From DAOUMU01 sp034409055 (GTDB lineage: Bacteria > Chloroflexota > Anaerolineae > 4572-78 > J111): DNA of 52,104 bases. The translations under genes and the position numbers were made by a program. This document shows, in pieces, positions 24,913 through 34,991 of this stretch. Location: contig DAOUMU010000348.1 of NCBI GenBank assembly GCA_034409055.1, forward strand, positions 1-52,104, written 5' to 3'. Position 1 is the first letter of the stretch. The number at the start of each line of letters is the position of its first letter. The notes under the pieces are model-generated. The model saw only the letters and a list, made by a program, of their open reading frames with translations. It ran no database searches and was not told where the DNA came from.

Positions 24913-25620
24913 GTGGTTTGGCTTATCGTTTTAGTCGTTATTTTTATCGTCGCTCTGGTTTTATATTGGCAGCTCATTGTGGCCGAGGGGGCCTATTTGG
25001 GAGCACCACTGGTGGCCTTGCTTTATGATTGGACGGCCGAGCGTTACAACAAAATCAAGGAATTCGATGAGGCAATGGAAGCCTTTTGTCTGGGAGGGCC
25101 GCTGGCCAATCGACTCTCCCACCAACCTGAGGCCATGGTGTTGGATGTGGCCACCGGCACAGGACGCATCCCCCTGACCCTGCTTCGCCAATCCTCTTAC
25201 CGGGGCCACGTGGTGGGTCTGGATCGTGCCTCTAAAATGTTAGGCGTGGCCCAACGTGAGACGATCGCCCACAAAAATCGTATCACTTTGATTCAAGCCG
25301 ACGCTATGGCTTTGCCCTTTGCCAGCAACAGTGTGCCTCTGGTTACCTGCCTGGAGGCATTGGAGTTTTTGCCCAACCCCAAAAAGGGCCTGGCAGAGTT
25401 GATCCGAGTCTTGCAGCCAGCTTCCCCTGCCCACCCTACGCGTGGCTGGCTATTGACGACCAATCGGGTGGGTTGGGAAGCTCGCCTGATGCCGGGTAAA
25501 ACCTGGCCTCGAGAAAAGCTGGCAGAGGAGATTTTAAGTAGCTTTCCCCTACGCTACCTCAATATTCAGCCCTGGCAGGATATTTATGATCTGGTTTGGG
25601 CGCAAAAGATTGAACGTTAG
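24913..25620 (+). CDS. Membrane-anchored class I SAM-dependent methyltransferase
   Basis: A 235-residue protein with an N-terminal hydrophobic helix (residues 2-24, rich in V/I/L) followed by a Rossmann-type methyltransferase. Motif I is V-L-D-V-A-T-G-T-G-R at 76-85. The acidic strand G-L-D-R-A-S-K-M-L and the motif I-Q-A-D-A-M-A-L-P-F follow, and then C-L-E-A-L-E-F-L. This pattern is that of UbiE/MenG-like and lipid methyltransferases, so a membrane-lipid or quinone substrate is plausible but not shown. GTG start at 24913, without a clear Shine-Dalgarno sequence. Confidence 0.85.
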   Translation: MVWLIVLVVIFIVALVLYWQLIVAEGAYLGAPLVALLYDWTAERYNKIKEFDEAMEAFCLGGPLANRLSHQPEAMVLDVATGTGRIPLTLLRQSSYRGHVVGLDRASKMLGVAQRETIAHKNRITLIQADAMALPFASNSVPLVTCLEALEFLPNPKKGLAELIRVLQPASPAHPTRGWLLTTNRVGWEARLMPGKTWPREKLAEEILSSFPLRYLNIQPWQDIYDLVWAQKIER

Positions 25621-25649
25621 AACCTGGGTACGTTCAACGTTAAATCTTT

Positions 25650-26048
25650 TCAGATGAAGTTTTGGCCGACGGTCACCAGCGCGCCGTAAACTAACACCAG
25701 GGCAATAACAAAGCCAAGGAAAACAAACATGAACCTTTTTTTGCCCCTTGATTTTTTAGCCCGGCCAGCCCCAAACTCGACCCCTACGACCGCCAAGAGG
25801 GCTGGAAAGACGTGTCCGCCGGTAAAGCTCATGCCGAGGCTCCATTTTTGTAGTAAAATGTATAGCATGATTCCTAACACGACTTGAATATAAACAGCCA
25901 CTCGGGAAAATAAAAGCAATGTTTTATCCAAGGTGGTCCAGTTTTGCTTACTGAGCAAGCCGATTAATGCTCTGATGACGGTAATTACAATCAAAACCAA
26001 GACAATCCAGCGCCAGCCGGAGTGAGCCTGTAACAGAAAATAGATCAT
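25650..26048 (-). CDS. Four-helix membrane protein with HSGWRW motif
   Basis: A 132-residue integral membrane protein with four predicted helices (about 10-30, 42-64, 75-92 and 105-128). The N-terminal motif L-Q-A-H-S-G-W-R-W-I-V-L recurs in small bacterial membrane proteins of unknown function. The His could ligate haem or a metal, but this is speculative. The ATG at 26048 has GAGGGA upstream. It follows the DUF2085 gene on the same strand with a 79-bp gap. Confidence 0.75.
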   Translation of the reverse strand: MIYFLLQAHSGWRWIVLVLIVITVIRALIGLLSKQNWTTLDKTLLLFSRVAVYIQVVLGIMLYILLQKWSLGMSFTGGHVFPALLAVVGVEFGAGRAKKSRGKKRFMFVFLGFVIALVLVYGALVTVGQNFI

Positions 26049-26127
26049 GGTATCCCTCGTTTGATGTTTCCTCTATTAAGCCCCGATTGTAACATGGGCT
26101 TGCCTCCGAAACAAGATTCACTTACCT

Positions 26128-26847
26128 CTAACCGGTTAGTTTGACGCTCACCTCCTCCTGAATGTCATAGAAACCCTCTTCCAGGGTAGGGTAAGCGAAC
26201 CAGACTGTGCCCACACCAACCATGAAGCCCGTGATGAGGCGTAGATAAATATTGCTTGTGTACGGGCCAAAGAGTTGTAAATAGATTAAAGCCAGCAGAC
26301 CGAATGAAAAAAGAAGGTAAGTGTGCCAGGTGAGATAATTTTGTTTGTACAAAACGATCCCAATAATGCCCATAACGGCCAACCCGCTGGCCCACAGAAC
26401 ACCCATCGGCACAAATTGCCGTAACTCACTGACCAGACCCATCCCCCCATCCAGAGCCATAGGCAACAGAAAGAAGATATACCAGCGGGGAGCCAAGGGT
26501 TTCAGTGAATGGCGCACCAAATTAAAGAGGAGTCCAGCCATAACCAGGGCCCCATAAATAGCGGCGCACCGATGACAGATAGCCACCTGCTCCCCGGCAA
26601 TAAAGAAAGCCCGAGAAGGAAGCTGATGGCAGGCTAAACGGTACAGCCAATAAATTGTGTTGGCATTGCTGGTATAGCCATTAGCCAATAGAATGGGCGC
26701 CAGAAAAGGCAAGCCGACATAGATAAAGAAAAAGGTATTGACCACGGTCAGCCAATGCTTTGACAGCCATAGAAAACGTTTATCGGCCCATTGCCCCAAA
26801 TCTTGACTAAAATTACCGGCCGGATGGCTCTGCGCCGGTTCATTCAT
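26128..26847 (-). CDS. DUF2085 family membrane protein
   Basis: A 239-residue protein with about six membrane helices. The diagnostic cysteine segment is L-A-C-H-Q-L-P-S-R-A-F-F-I-A-G-E-Q-V-A-I-C-H-R-C-A-A-I-Y-G (split here: C-H-Q-x-P-x-R, then C-x2-C-x2-I-Y-G), which defines DUF2085. The cysteines may bind metal or form a redox centre, but no function is established for the family that I know of. The ATG at 26847 (AGAAGG upstream) overlaps the end of the DUF1232-like gene, so the two are translationally coupled. Confidence 0.85.
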   Translation of the reverse strand: MNEPAQSHPAGNFSQDLGQWADKRFLWLSKHWLTVVNTFFFIYVGLPFLAPILLANGYTSNANTIYWLYRLACHQLPSRAFFIAGEQVAICHRCAAIYGALVMAGLLFNLVRHSLKPLAPRWYIFFLLPMALDGGMGLVSELRQFVPMGVLWASGLAVMGIIGIVLYKQNYLTWHTYLLFSFGLLALIYLQLFGPYTSNIYLRLITGFMVGVGTVWFAYPTLEEGFYDIQEEVSVKLTG

Positions 26848-27075
26848 TGGCCCTTCTGCCCTCAAAAAACTCCACCAGGCCGTACCAAATCAGTAACATA
26901 GCCACGCCCTCGTCCAAATTACCAACAATAGGCAGGTTGTCAGGAATAAGCTCAAGCAGGCCGGCCGTTGGATTGAGGATGTAAACAATCCCCACCAGGG
27001 CTGCCAGATACGTCACCCAGGAGGGAATACCTCTGAATGAAGGGGGGGTCGTCAATGCACCTGATTTATCCTCGT

Positions 27076-27079
<4 letters not shown>
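26840..27079 (-). CDS. DUF1232 (YkvA)-like small membrane protein
   Basis: A 79-residue protein with two hydrophobic segments. The pattern Y-I-L-N-P-T-A, then L-I-P-D-N-L-P-I-V-G-N-L-D-E-G resembles the DUF1232 core (Y-x-x-S-P-I-D-L-I-P-D-x-I-P-x-x-G-x-L-D-D). Its ATG overlaps the stop of the GpgS-type gene by 4 bp (ATGA), and its end overlaps the DUF2085 start. The three genes therefore form one translationally coupled unit. Confidence 0.78.
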
Positions 27080-29019
<1,940 letters not shown>

Positions 29020-29352
29020 TTCCTTTCCTCCTTTCGCTTTCCTCTCATAAAGAACAGTTAACCTCAGTAAACCCAACTTTCAGGCTCAAGATACCAACCT
29101 TCTCTCACCGGGCAGCCTCGGCAATTTGGTGGAAATGTGTCAGAGCGTAACCATTCACCGTGTTTAGACCCATAAGCGCCTAAAGGCTCGTAGGCGAAGT
29201 GGATAGTGTTATTCAATTGGGGGTCATTTCACACAAGAAGTAGGTGTTTAGGGAAATGGCATGAGTGGGGTAAATGGCTTCGATGCCAGGGTGACAACTG
29301 TATGTACATTCCAGCCGGATGATCTGCGATGACAATCGGCCGATGATTACCC

Positions 29353-29388
29353 ATTATAATCAGGATTATCATTTGTGACAACTGTCAC
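29353..29388 (-). promoter_or_regulatory. Promoter with overlapping palindrome upstream of gpgS operon
   Basis: On the minus strand TTGTCA (29376-29381) and TATAAT (29353-29358) are spaced by exactly 17 bp, giving a near-consensus sigma70 promoter. The palindrome GTGACA-AC-TGTCAC (29375-29388) covers the -35 box, a classic operator position. A second half-site, GGTGACAACTGT, lies at about 29290, 86 bp downstream. The leader to the gpgS start is about 330 bp with no other gene seen (29020-29396). A related palindrome precedes the V-ATPase operon. Confidence 0.68.
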
Positions 29389-29396
29389 CGATATCT

Positions 29397-29951
29397 TTAC
29401 ACAGTAAAGGTTTCCCAGGCTCCGTTGGCCGGCAGTAGTGACCAGATATCGTCGGCAGGATGCCCCTGGTACCGAATTTTGAGCAAAGCAATAGGCAGTT
29501 TGTGAGTGAACACTGCCACTTTATCTTGGGGATGGCGGGCCACTATTTCATCGATAGCGGCAAACAGGCGAGCTTGCATCTGCTCCAGACGCTCCCCACC
29601 GGGGGGATGATGTTGCCAGGGGTCCTGTTCCCAATGACGAATTTCCTGGGGCCACCGGGCACGAATATCGTCAATCAAAATTCCCTCCCACTGGCCTTGA
29701 TTGATTTCTCTCAGGCGGGGATCTAGTTGAATCGGCAGGCCGGTTTTCTCTGCCAGGGCCGCAGCAGTTTGATGGGCTCGGGCCAGGTCACTGCTATAAA
29801 TGGCGGCAAAGCCAAGGGAAGCCAGTTGGTTGGCTGTGGCTTGAGCTTGCTGGTGGCCCTGTTCGTTTAAGGGGGGATCCAACTGCCCTTGGTAACGACC
29901 CTCGACGTTCCAGGGGGTTTCACCGTGACGAATCAGATAAAGCGTGGTCAT
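29397..29951 (-). CDS. Histidine phosphatase family protein (candidate GpgP)
   Basis: A 184-residue phosphoglycerate-mutase-like phosphatase. The phospho-histidine motif L-I-R-H-G-E-T is at 6-12, with H9 as nucleophile. Further signatures are S-S-D-L-A-R-A-H-Q-T, the E-I-N-Q-G-Q-W-E-G acid segment and a second His in V-F-T-H-K-L. Mycobacterial glucosyl-3-phosphoglycerate phosphatase belongs to this family. The gene lies directly upstream of gpgS on the same strand, so removal of phosphate from the GpgS product is a reasonable guess. An alpha-ribazole or general phosphatase is the alternative. It lies 23 bp after the first glycosyltransferase gene, in the same transcript. Confidence 0.85.
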   Translation of the reverse strand: MTTLYLIRHGETPWNVEGRYQGQLDPPLNEQGHQQAQATANQLASLGFAAIYSSDLARAHQTAAALAEKTGLPIQLDPRLREINQGQWEGILIDDIRARWPQEIRHWEQDPWQHHPPGGERLEQMQARLFAAIDEIVARHPQDKVAVFTHKLPIALLKIRYQGHPADDIWSLLPANGAWETFTV

Positions 29952-29974
29952 ACCAGCGATTTCTCCATTTATAC

Positions 29975-31237
29975 TCAGAGGCTATGTTCTGTTATAACTG
30001 CGGTCAGTAACGGAATTATTTTGGTTTGAACCACCCCTGACCAGGTGAAGTGATTCAGCACCCGCCGACGCAACTGGAAAGCTCGATCTGCCTGTAAGGT
30101 TTTAATGATGGTACTGGCTATTTCGGGGGGGGGCGTGTCTGCTGAAAAGAGGTGCGCCCACTGACCAGCGCTCTCGCGGAAGGGAGGCAGGTCGGTGGCG
30201 AAGATGGGCAGACGAGCCAGTCCGGCTTCCAGAATAGGGATACCGAATCCTTCTTGCCGGCTAGGGAAGAACATGGCATCGGCGATTTGATAGAAGTTTG
30301 CCAATTCTTCATCTGTCAGCAAGAGGGGTGTATGGGTGTCTGCACCCTGGTGCGCCTCGTAGACAAAATGGGCGGCGTTGTTTAACTGGAGGTCATGTCG
30401 TAAAGTGAGCAGGTGGTTTAGATAGGCCACATTGGTAGGGTTGTGTGGTCCTGGTGGTCCGGTGATAATCAGGCGGGCATCCCAGCCGGATTGTTGCCGG
30501 ACAGCAGCCAGCCAATGCAGACCCAACTCGATGTTTTTGCGCCGGGTGATACGGGCTGGCAACAGGAAAACACAATCCGCGGCTAGTAAATCCCATTCAT
30601 TGATTAGACGAGCCACCTTGCTATGGCAGCGGTAAAACTCAAGTGGCTCCACGCCCGGTGATACGACGGTGATATGGTCGAGTGGGATTTCGTATAGTCG
30701 AGCCAGGTCGCTCCGCTGTGCTTCAGAGACGGTCACATGACGGATACCGGGCCAGGGATGGCGCAGCAAGGTCCACGGCTCACCGGGGTGGAGTTCCGGT
30801 TGATATTGGGGGCGCAGCCAGGCAAAATCGTGATGCCAGGCGACCCAGGGCGGGCCCTGACCAGCCTGGGTGAGTTGATAAACGGCCGTGGTCAATACCA
30901 GGTTTTTGTGCAGGGTAAAGAGGTTATGCCCAATGATCACCGCACAGTCGCCCAGGTGTGCCAACAAGGCTGCCCGTGTTTGGGCGACCAGGGACTCAAA
31001 GTTGGTCGGTATTTGTCCTTTGGCCAGAACACGGCTGACTTCTAAGATGGCCTCACTACGCGAGCCGACTAGGGGTTCTTCCCGGTAAGCAACCTGCGGC
31101 AAAACGGAGTCACCCTGTCCGGCTAATATCGTTACCTGGTGCTCCAAGGCCGTCAAGGTGCGGGCATGGTGAAAAATGGTCAGTTCCACACCACCCACCA
31201 CCGGAGGGGCGGCATAGTGAATGATGCCGATGTGCAT
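29975..31237 (-). CDS. GT4-type glycosyltransferase
   Basis: A 420-residue GT-B glycosyltransferase with the N-terminal G-G-V-E-L loop (residues 15-19) and H-D-F-A-W acceptor-side segment. The C-terminal donor domain has V-V-S-P-G-V-E-P, R-I-T-R-R-K-N-I, and the E-x7-E motif (P-S-R-Q-E-G-F-G-I-P-I-L-E-A-G). It is cytoplasmic or peripheral and uses an NDP- or GDP-sugar. It starts 9 bp after the companion glycosyltransferase gene. Both may extend glucosylglycerate, for example to mannosylglucosylglycerate, or build an unrelated surface glycan. Confidence 0.87.
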   Translation of the reverse strand: MHIGIIHYAAPPVVGGVELTIFHHARTLTALEHQVTILAGQGDSVLPQVAYREEPLVGSRSEAILEVSRVLAKGQIPTNFESLVAQTRAALLAHLGDCAVIIGHNLFTLHKNLVLTTAVYQLTQAGQGPPWVAWHHDFAWLRPQYQPELHPGEPWTLLRHPWPGIRHVTVSEAQRSDLARLYEIPLDHITVVSPGVEPLEFYRCHSKVARLINEWDLLAADCVFLLPARITRRKNIELGLHWLAAVRQQSGWDARLIITGPPGPHNPTNVAYLNHLLTLRHDLQLNNAAHFVYEAHQGADTHTPLLLTDEELANFYQIADAMFFPSRQEGFGIPILEAGLARLPIFATDLPPFRESAGQWAHLFSADTPPPEIASTIIKTLQADRAFQLRRRVLNHFTWSGVVQTKIIPLLTAVITEHSL

Positions 31238-31246
31238 AAGTCTCTC

Positions 31247-32494
31247 TCAAAAGGAAGCAAGCAGTTCGCGCAGTTTGTGTTCCAAAACCTTCAGCGAGAA
31301 GTGCTCTTGAGCGAGAGCATAGTTCTTCTCGGTCATACTTTTTACTCGTTCTGGATCATTGAGTAACTCGCGGGTCTTTTCTACGGCCTCATCATCGACA
31401 AAGCCGTCCAACTCAATAAACTCAAAACCTAATGGTTCGATGTCGGCGTTGTAGACCGGGTAGCGGTTTACAACGGTCAGCCGTTTAAAATAGATCGACT
31501 CCAGCAAGGCGTTACCGAACCCCTCGTAGGTGCTGGGATAGGTAACCAGGTCGGCGTGCGGGTAGGCGTCCCACAGCGAATAAATCTTATGGCCGTTCGC
31601 TTTGGCTCGCTCTGCGCCAATCAGATGGTCGATCAGGCGCAGGTCCACGCGCATCACGCCGGCCTCCCGTTTGAGCCAGCGCCAATACTCCACCCCCTCG
31701 TCATGAGCCCGGTGGGTAATGAACAGGTAGGCGTGAGGTAGGTCCAGGCGATGTAACAGTTCGATGGCCATCTCGATGCCTTTGCGCTGGATAACCCGCG
31801 TTGGTTGCAGGATGAAGAGGTCCTGGTCTGTTAGCCCCAGGACTTGACGAAAATCACGGTTATAACCATCAATGCCCGGCGAGGGGGTGGCAAAATCGTG
31901 GACATTTGGAATGACCACAGAGTCAATACCACGTCGCACTTTCAGCCGTCTTTGGGCAATGGTGTTGATGGCCACGTGCCGGATCGTCGGTAGTTTGGCC
32001 GGAAAAGCCGTATCGAGCAGGTCCAGGATAGCATTACTCTGATATCGGTGCCGCTCCCAAAAGAAATCGTGATGATGGGCGATTGTGTTGAGGCCCAGTT
32101 CGGCGATCAGGCCCGTCAGGGTAATGCCCAACGGCAGGTTCATAGGAATGGTCAAGGCATTTTCGACGATGATCAGGTTGAGTCGATTGGAACGGATAAA
32201 ACCCCGCAAAGGAGCGCGGATTTTATCGGCCGAAGCGTAAATTTCATCAGCCAATTTCTCGCCATCTCGCTCCATTGCGCCCTCGCCGAAAGCGCGTTGG
32301 CTGAAGGAAATGATATTTTGGTGATCGAAGTGCAGTTGGGGGATTAAGGTGCCGCCAGCGGCATAACCACCCAACTCCCCGGCGCAATAGAATAGCTCGT
32401 GCCCCATCCGGTGCAACACCTTGGCCCACTTTTCTACTTCCAGAGAGACGCCGTCGGTACCATTCAAGCGGGTTGAAATAAAGCCAATTCGCAT
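31247..32494 (-). CDS. GT4-type glycosyltransferase
   Basis: A 415-residue GT-B enzyme, distinct from the neighbour but with the same plan. It starts M-R-I-G-F-I-S-T-R-L-N-G-T-D-G-V-S-L-E, contains H-H-H-D-F-F-W-E, V-V-I-P-N-V, R-V-I-Q-R-K-G-I-E and Y-P-S-T-Y-E-G-F-G-N-A-L-L-E, and ends with a helical tail. The H-H-D-F-x-W-E and V-S-L-E segments recall glucosyl/mannosylglycerate-type GT4 enzymes, in line with gpgS nearby; this is inference. The ATG at 32494 has AGGAG 6 bases upstream. It is the first gene of the minus-strand block. Confidence 0.87.
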   Translation of the reverse strand: MRIGFISTRLNGTDGVSLEVEKWAKVLHRMGHELFYCAGELGGYAAGGTLIPQLHFDHQNIISFSQRAFGEGAMERDGEKLADEIYASADKIRAPLRGFIRSNRLNLIIVENALTIPMNLPLGITLTGLIAELGLNTIAHHHDFFWERHRYQSNAILDLLDTAFPAKLPTIRHVAINTIAQRRLKVRRGIDSVVIPNVHDFATPSPGIDGYNRDFRQVLGLTDQDLFILQPTRVIQRKGIEMAIELLHRLDLPHAYLFITHRAHDEGVEYWRWLKREAGVMRVDLRLIDHLIGAERAKANGHKIYSLWDAYPHADLVTYPSTYEGFGNALLESIYFKRLTVVNRYPVYNADIEPLGFEFIELDGFVDDEAVEKTRELLNDPERVKSMTEKNYALAQEHFSLKVLEHKLRELLASF

Positions 32495-33178
32495 TTAGGA
32501 CTCCTGTCGAAAGAGGTATGCAGTAGTTTACTCTGTCATATAATAAACTATACGTAAAAATTCTCAATATGACAATTTTTGTAACTACTCAGCTCTCCTG
32601 CGATAAGCTATTATATTCCTCCGGGCTGAGTAATGACCAATTTTTTAACATATGAAACCGGAAAAGTCGAGTTTTAAGAGAGGCAATGTTTCAGGTTTGA
32701 CACCCAAGATGTTTCGGATTATACTGGATGCACTTCCAACGTATTTTCAAAGATCACAGACGATCGGTTTAATGACCGTCCCGCTTAAACGCGTAACTGA
32801 AGGGGCGGTAAATCGATCACCACGGTTTTATACAACCCATAACAACCGGTTACGACGATGTAAACGAAGCTACGCGGAAGCAAACTGGCTAATCACCCTA
32901 AAATTGGGTTGCCAGTCAAAAATTATTGCCCGCCAACTTTGGAAACGGTGTAAAGATGCATTAGTCCTCATTTAGCCCACTTTTGGTCCCCACTTCTTAG
33001 TTTCTTTTTTAGTGAGTTCCTGAATAATTCATCGAAAGGGGGTGGTTGTTCCCAAAAAATTCTACTCATCAAATCTTAAAAAAGGAGGTGATGGTACCTC
33101 AAAGTTCATCTCAACCACCATACAGATCATTTTTGTAAAAAGTCAAGAAACAGAGAGGAGTAAAGCGGAGGATAAATT
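32495..33178. promoter_or_regulatory. 684-bp intergenic region between divergent operons
   Basis: I see no convincing gene; an open frame at 32652-32975 lacks a good ribosome binding site and protein-like composition. A hairpin ACTCAGC/GCTGAGT spans about 32586-32628. On the minus strand it carries a TATAAT (near 32610), a possible promoter for the glycosyltransferase operon. Close to the plus-strand importer, AAAGGAGGTGAT (33081-33092) is a perfect 12-nt match to the anti-Shine-Dalgarno end of 16S rRNA, followed by a 15-codon frame. The importer itself uses GGAGG at about 33168. Confidence 0.5.
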
Positions 33179-34768
33179 ATGTCCAAAAAAGTTTTAATCA
33201 TTTTAGGGATACTGGTTGTGTTTAGTTTGATGGCTGCACCCGGTTATGCCCAAGAAGGCCCCTCTTGTGCAGATACCTACACGGTGCAGGCCGATGACTG
33301 GCTCTCAAAGCTGGCTGATCGTTTTTTTGGCACTATTCTGGCTTACCCGGCCATTGTAGATGCCACGAATGCTGCGGCTAACAAAGATGAAAGCTATGCC
33401 ACGATCCAGAACCCCGACGAGATTGAAATTGGCCAACAGTTGTGCATCCCTGCAAAGGAAGAAGCTGAGGCATTTTTGTCACCCAAAGCGGCCGAGGGCA
33501 AAGTTTTGATTGAGTTCTGGTCCACCGATAACGAAGAAGAACGGGTTCTGGTTTACGAAGCTGTGGCCCAAAAGTACATGGAACAGAACCCCAATGTAGA
33601 AGTCCGCATAGTGCCCATTCAAGAGGCGGGTGTGTCGCAGCGTATTGCCGTGGCCGTGGCGGCCAACCGCAAGCCGGATATTGTCCGCATGGGCATTGAG
33701 CGCGTGGCTGCCTTTGCCGCCGACGGTATCCTTGACCAGGACGCCGTCCAAGCCGTTATCAGTAGCATTGGCGAAGCTGATTTCCGGGATGGTCCACTGG
33801 CTATGGTTACTGACCCGGCGACTGGCAAGTACGCCGCTGTCCCCTTTGACGGCTGGATTCAAGCCATCTGGTATCGCAAGGACCTGTTTGACCAATTAGG
33901 TTTGGGGGCACCCGTTACCTGGGACGCCATTAGCCAGGCTAATTGTAGTGTCGTAGGTCAGGGTAATTTTCTGTACGGAATCACGCTGGGTTCTGACCCT
34001 GGTCAGAATTACGGCCAGCAGATTTTTGAACAGGTGGCCATCTCCAACAATGCCTGGCCCTTTGACGAGGCAGGCAACGTGACCATGAACACGCCGGAGA
34101 TGATTGAGGCGTTGCGATGGTACACCAGCCTCCAGGAGTGTGCGGCCCCCGGCCCGCAATATTGGCGGGGCGCGCGCGAAGCCTATGAGTATGACCAGGC
34201 GGCCATGCTCTTCTATTCAACCTATATTATGGACGATCTGGTCGATGGTTCTGGCCTGGAAAGCGGCGGTAACGTCGAGTTAACGACCCCCGACCTGGCG
34301 AACAAAACCGGCTTTGCACCAATGATGCAGGGCCCCAATGGCTCTGCTTCTTACGGCCAGCTTGTCACCCTGGCTATTATCGACGGGGCTGACCCCGAGG
34401 CGCAGGATGTGGTTAAGTTCTTTTTAACCGAAGGCTATCAGGACATCCTGGCCCTGGCTCCCTTTGGCAAAGTGCCGGTGCTGGAGAGCGCAGTTGATGG
34501 CTGGAAAGGGAGCAGCGAATACTTTAAGAATTATGATCCCACTACTCTGGAAGCCATTGCCAATGGGTACGATAGTATGCAGCGCTGGCTCTTCCGTCCG
34601 GATTACGATGCCACCCAACGCGCTGTTATTGGTGATATCGAAGGTCGTCTCTTGATTCCACAAGTTGTCAGCCGGATTGCCCTTGAAGGCTCGATGACGC
34701 CGGAAGAAGGCGCTGCCTTCTTACAGGAGCAGGTTGAGGGCCTCCTGGCCGATCGTATGGCGCAATAA
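33179..34768 (+). CDS. Sugar ABC transporter substrate-binding protein with N-terminal LysM-like domain
   Basis: A 529-residue exported protein. A signal peptide (K-K-V-L-I-I-L-G-I-L-V-V, cleavage near G-Y-A-Q) is followed by a LysM-like module at about 35-95 (Y-T-V-Q-A-D-D-W-L-S-K-L-A-D-R, ending I-G-Q-Q-L-C-I-P). Then comes a family 1 extracellular solute-binding domain (from K-V-L-I-E-F-W-S-T-D at about 107), with P-F-D-G-W and a typical Trp/Tyr-rich sugar cleft. No lipobox Cys is seen, so the LysM module may hold the protein at the wall or peptidoglycan instead. It precedes two matching permease genes. The substrate is probably a sugar or oligosaccharide. Confidence 0.9.
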   Translation: MSKKVLIILGILVVFSLMAAPGYAQEGPSCADTYTVQADDWLSKLADRFFGTILAYPAIVDATNAAANKDESYATIQNPDEIEIGQQLCIPAKEEAEAFLSPKAAEGKVLIEFWSTDNEEERVLVYEAVAQKYMEQNPNVEVRIVPIQEAGVSQRIAVAVAANRKPDIVRMGIERVAAFAADGILDQDAVQAVISSIGEADFRDGPLAMVTDPATGKYAAVPFDGWIQAIWYRKDLFDQLGLGAPVTWDAISQANCSVVGQGNFLYGITLGSDPGQNYGQQIFEQVAISNNAWPFDEAGNVTMNTPEMIEALRWYTSLQECAAPGPQYWRGAREAYEYDQAAMLFYSTYIMDDLVDGSGLESGGNVELTTPDLANKTGFAPMMQGPNGSASYGQLVTLAIIDGADPEAQDVVKFFLTEGYQDILALAPFGKVPVLESAVDGWKGSSEYFKNYDPTTLEAIANGYDSMQRWLFRPDYDATQRAVIGDIEGRLLIPQVVSRIALEGSMTPEEGAAFLQEQVEGLLADRMAQ

Positions 34769-34788
34769 AGCCCAGTTATATCATCTGG

Positions 34789-34826
34789 TAAACTCCCACC
34801 TTTAGGGGTGGGAGTTTACATTTTTT
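34789..34826 (+). terminator. Terminator/attenuator between binding protein and permeases
   Basis: TAAACTCCCACC (34789-34800) pairs perfectly with GGTGGGAGTTTA (34807-34818), and a T-run follows at 34821-34826. The hairpin is 20 bp after the binding-protein stop. Partial termination here would keep binding protein in excess over the permeases, a common arrangement. Confidence 0.85.
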
Positions 34827-34942
34827 ATAGCCTCATTGGATCCAAATTTCGGTCTATGACCGGCGGTGCGACGGGTGACGGACCCATCGTGAGTACAAAA
34901 TTGGATCTACTGAGCCTCAATAGATTCAAAATTTATTGCGCC

Positions 34943-34966
34943 TGTAGGGCAAGATGCCATCTTGTC
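34943..34966. repeat. TGTAGG-type palindrome
   Basis: TGTAGGGCAAGAT-GCC-ATCTTGTC forms a stem of about 9 bp upstream of the first permease gene. It belongs to the same loose family as the palindromes at 39594, 42121 and 44281. The rest of 34827-34991 shows no gene. Confidence 0.55.
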
Positions 34967-34991
34967 TTTAGTGTGTTGAAAGGAATGTTAG

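Noticed and set aside
32652..32975. 107-codon open frame before the sugar importer
   Set aside because: No Shine-Dalgarno sequence, composition rich in R/K/T without protein-like pattern, and location in a probable regulatory region.
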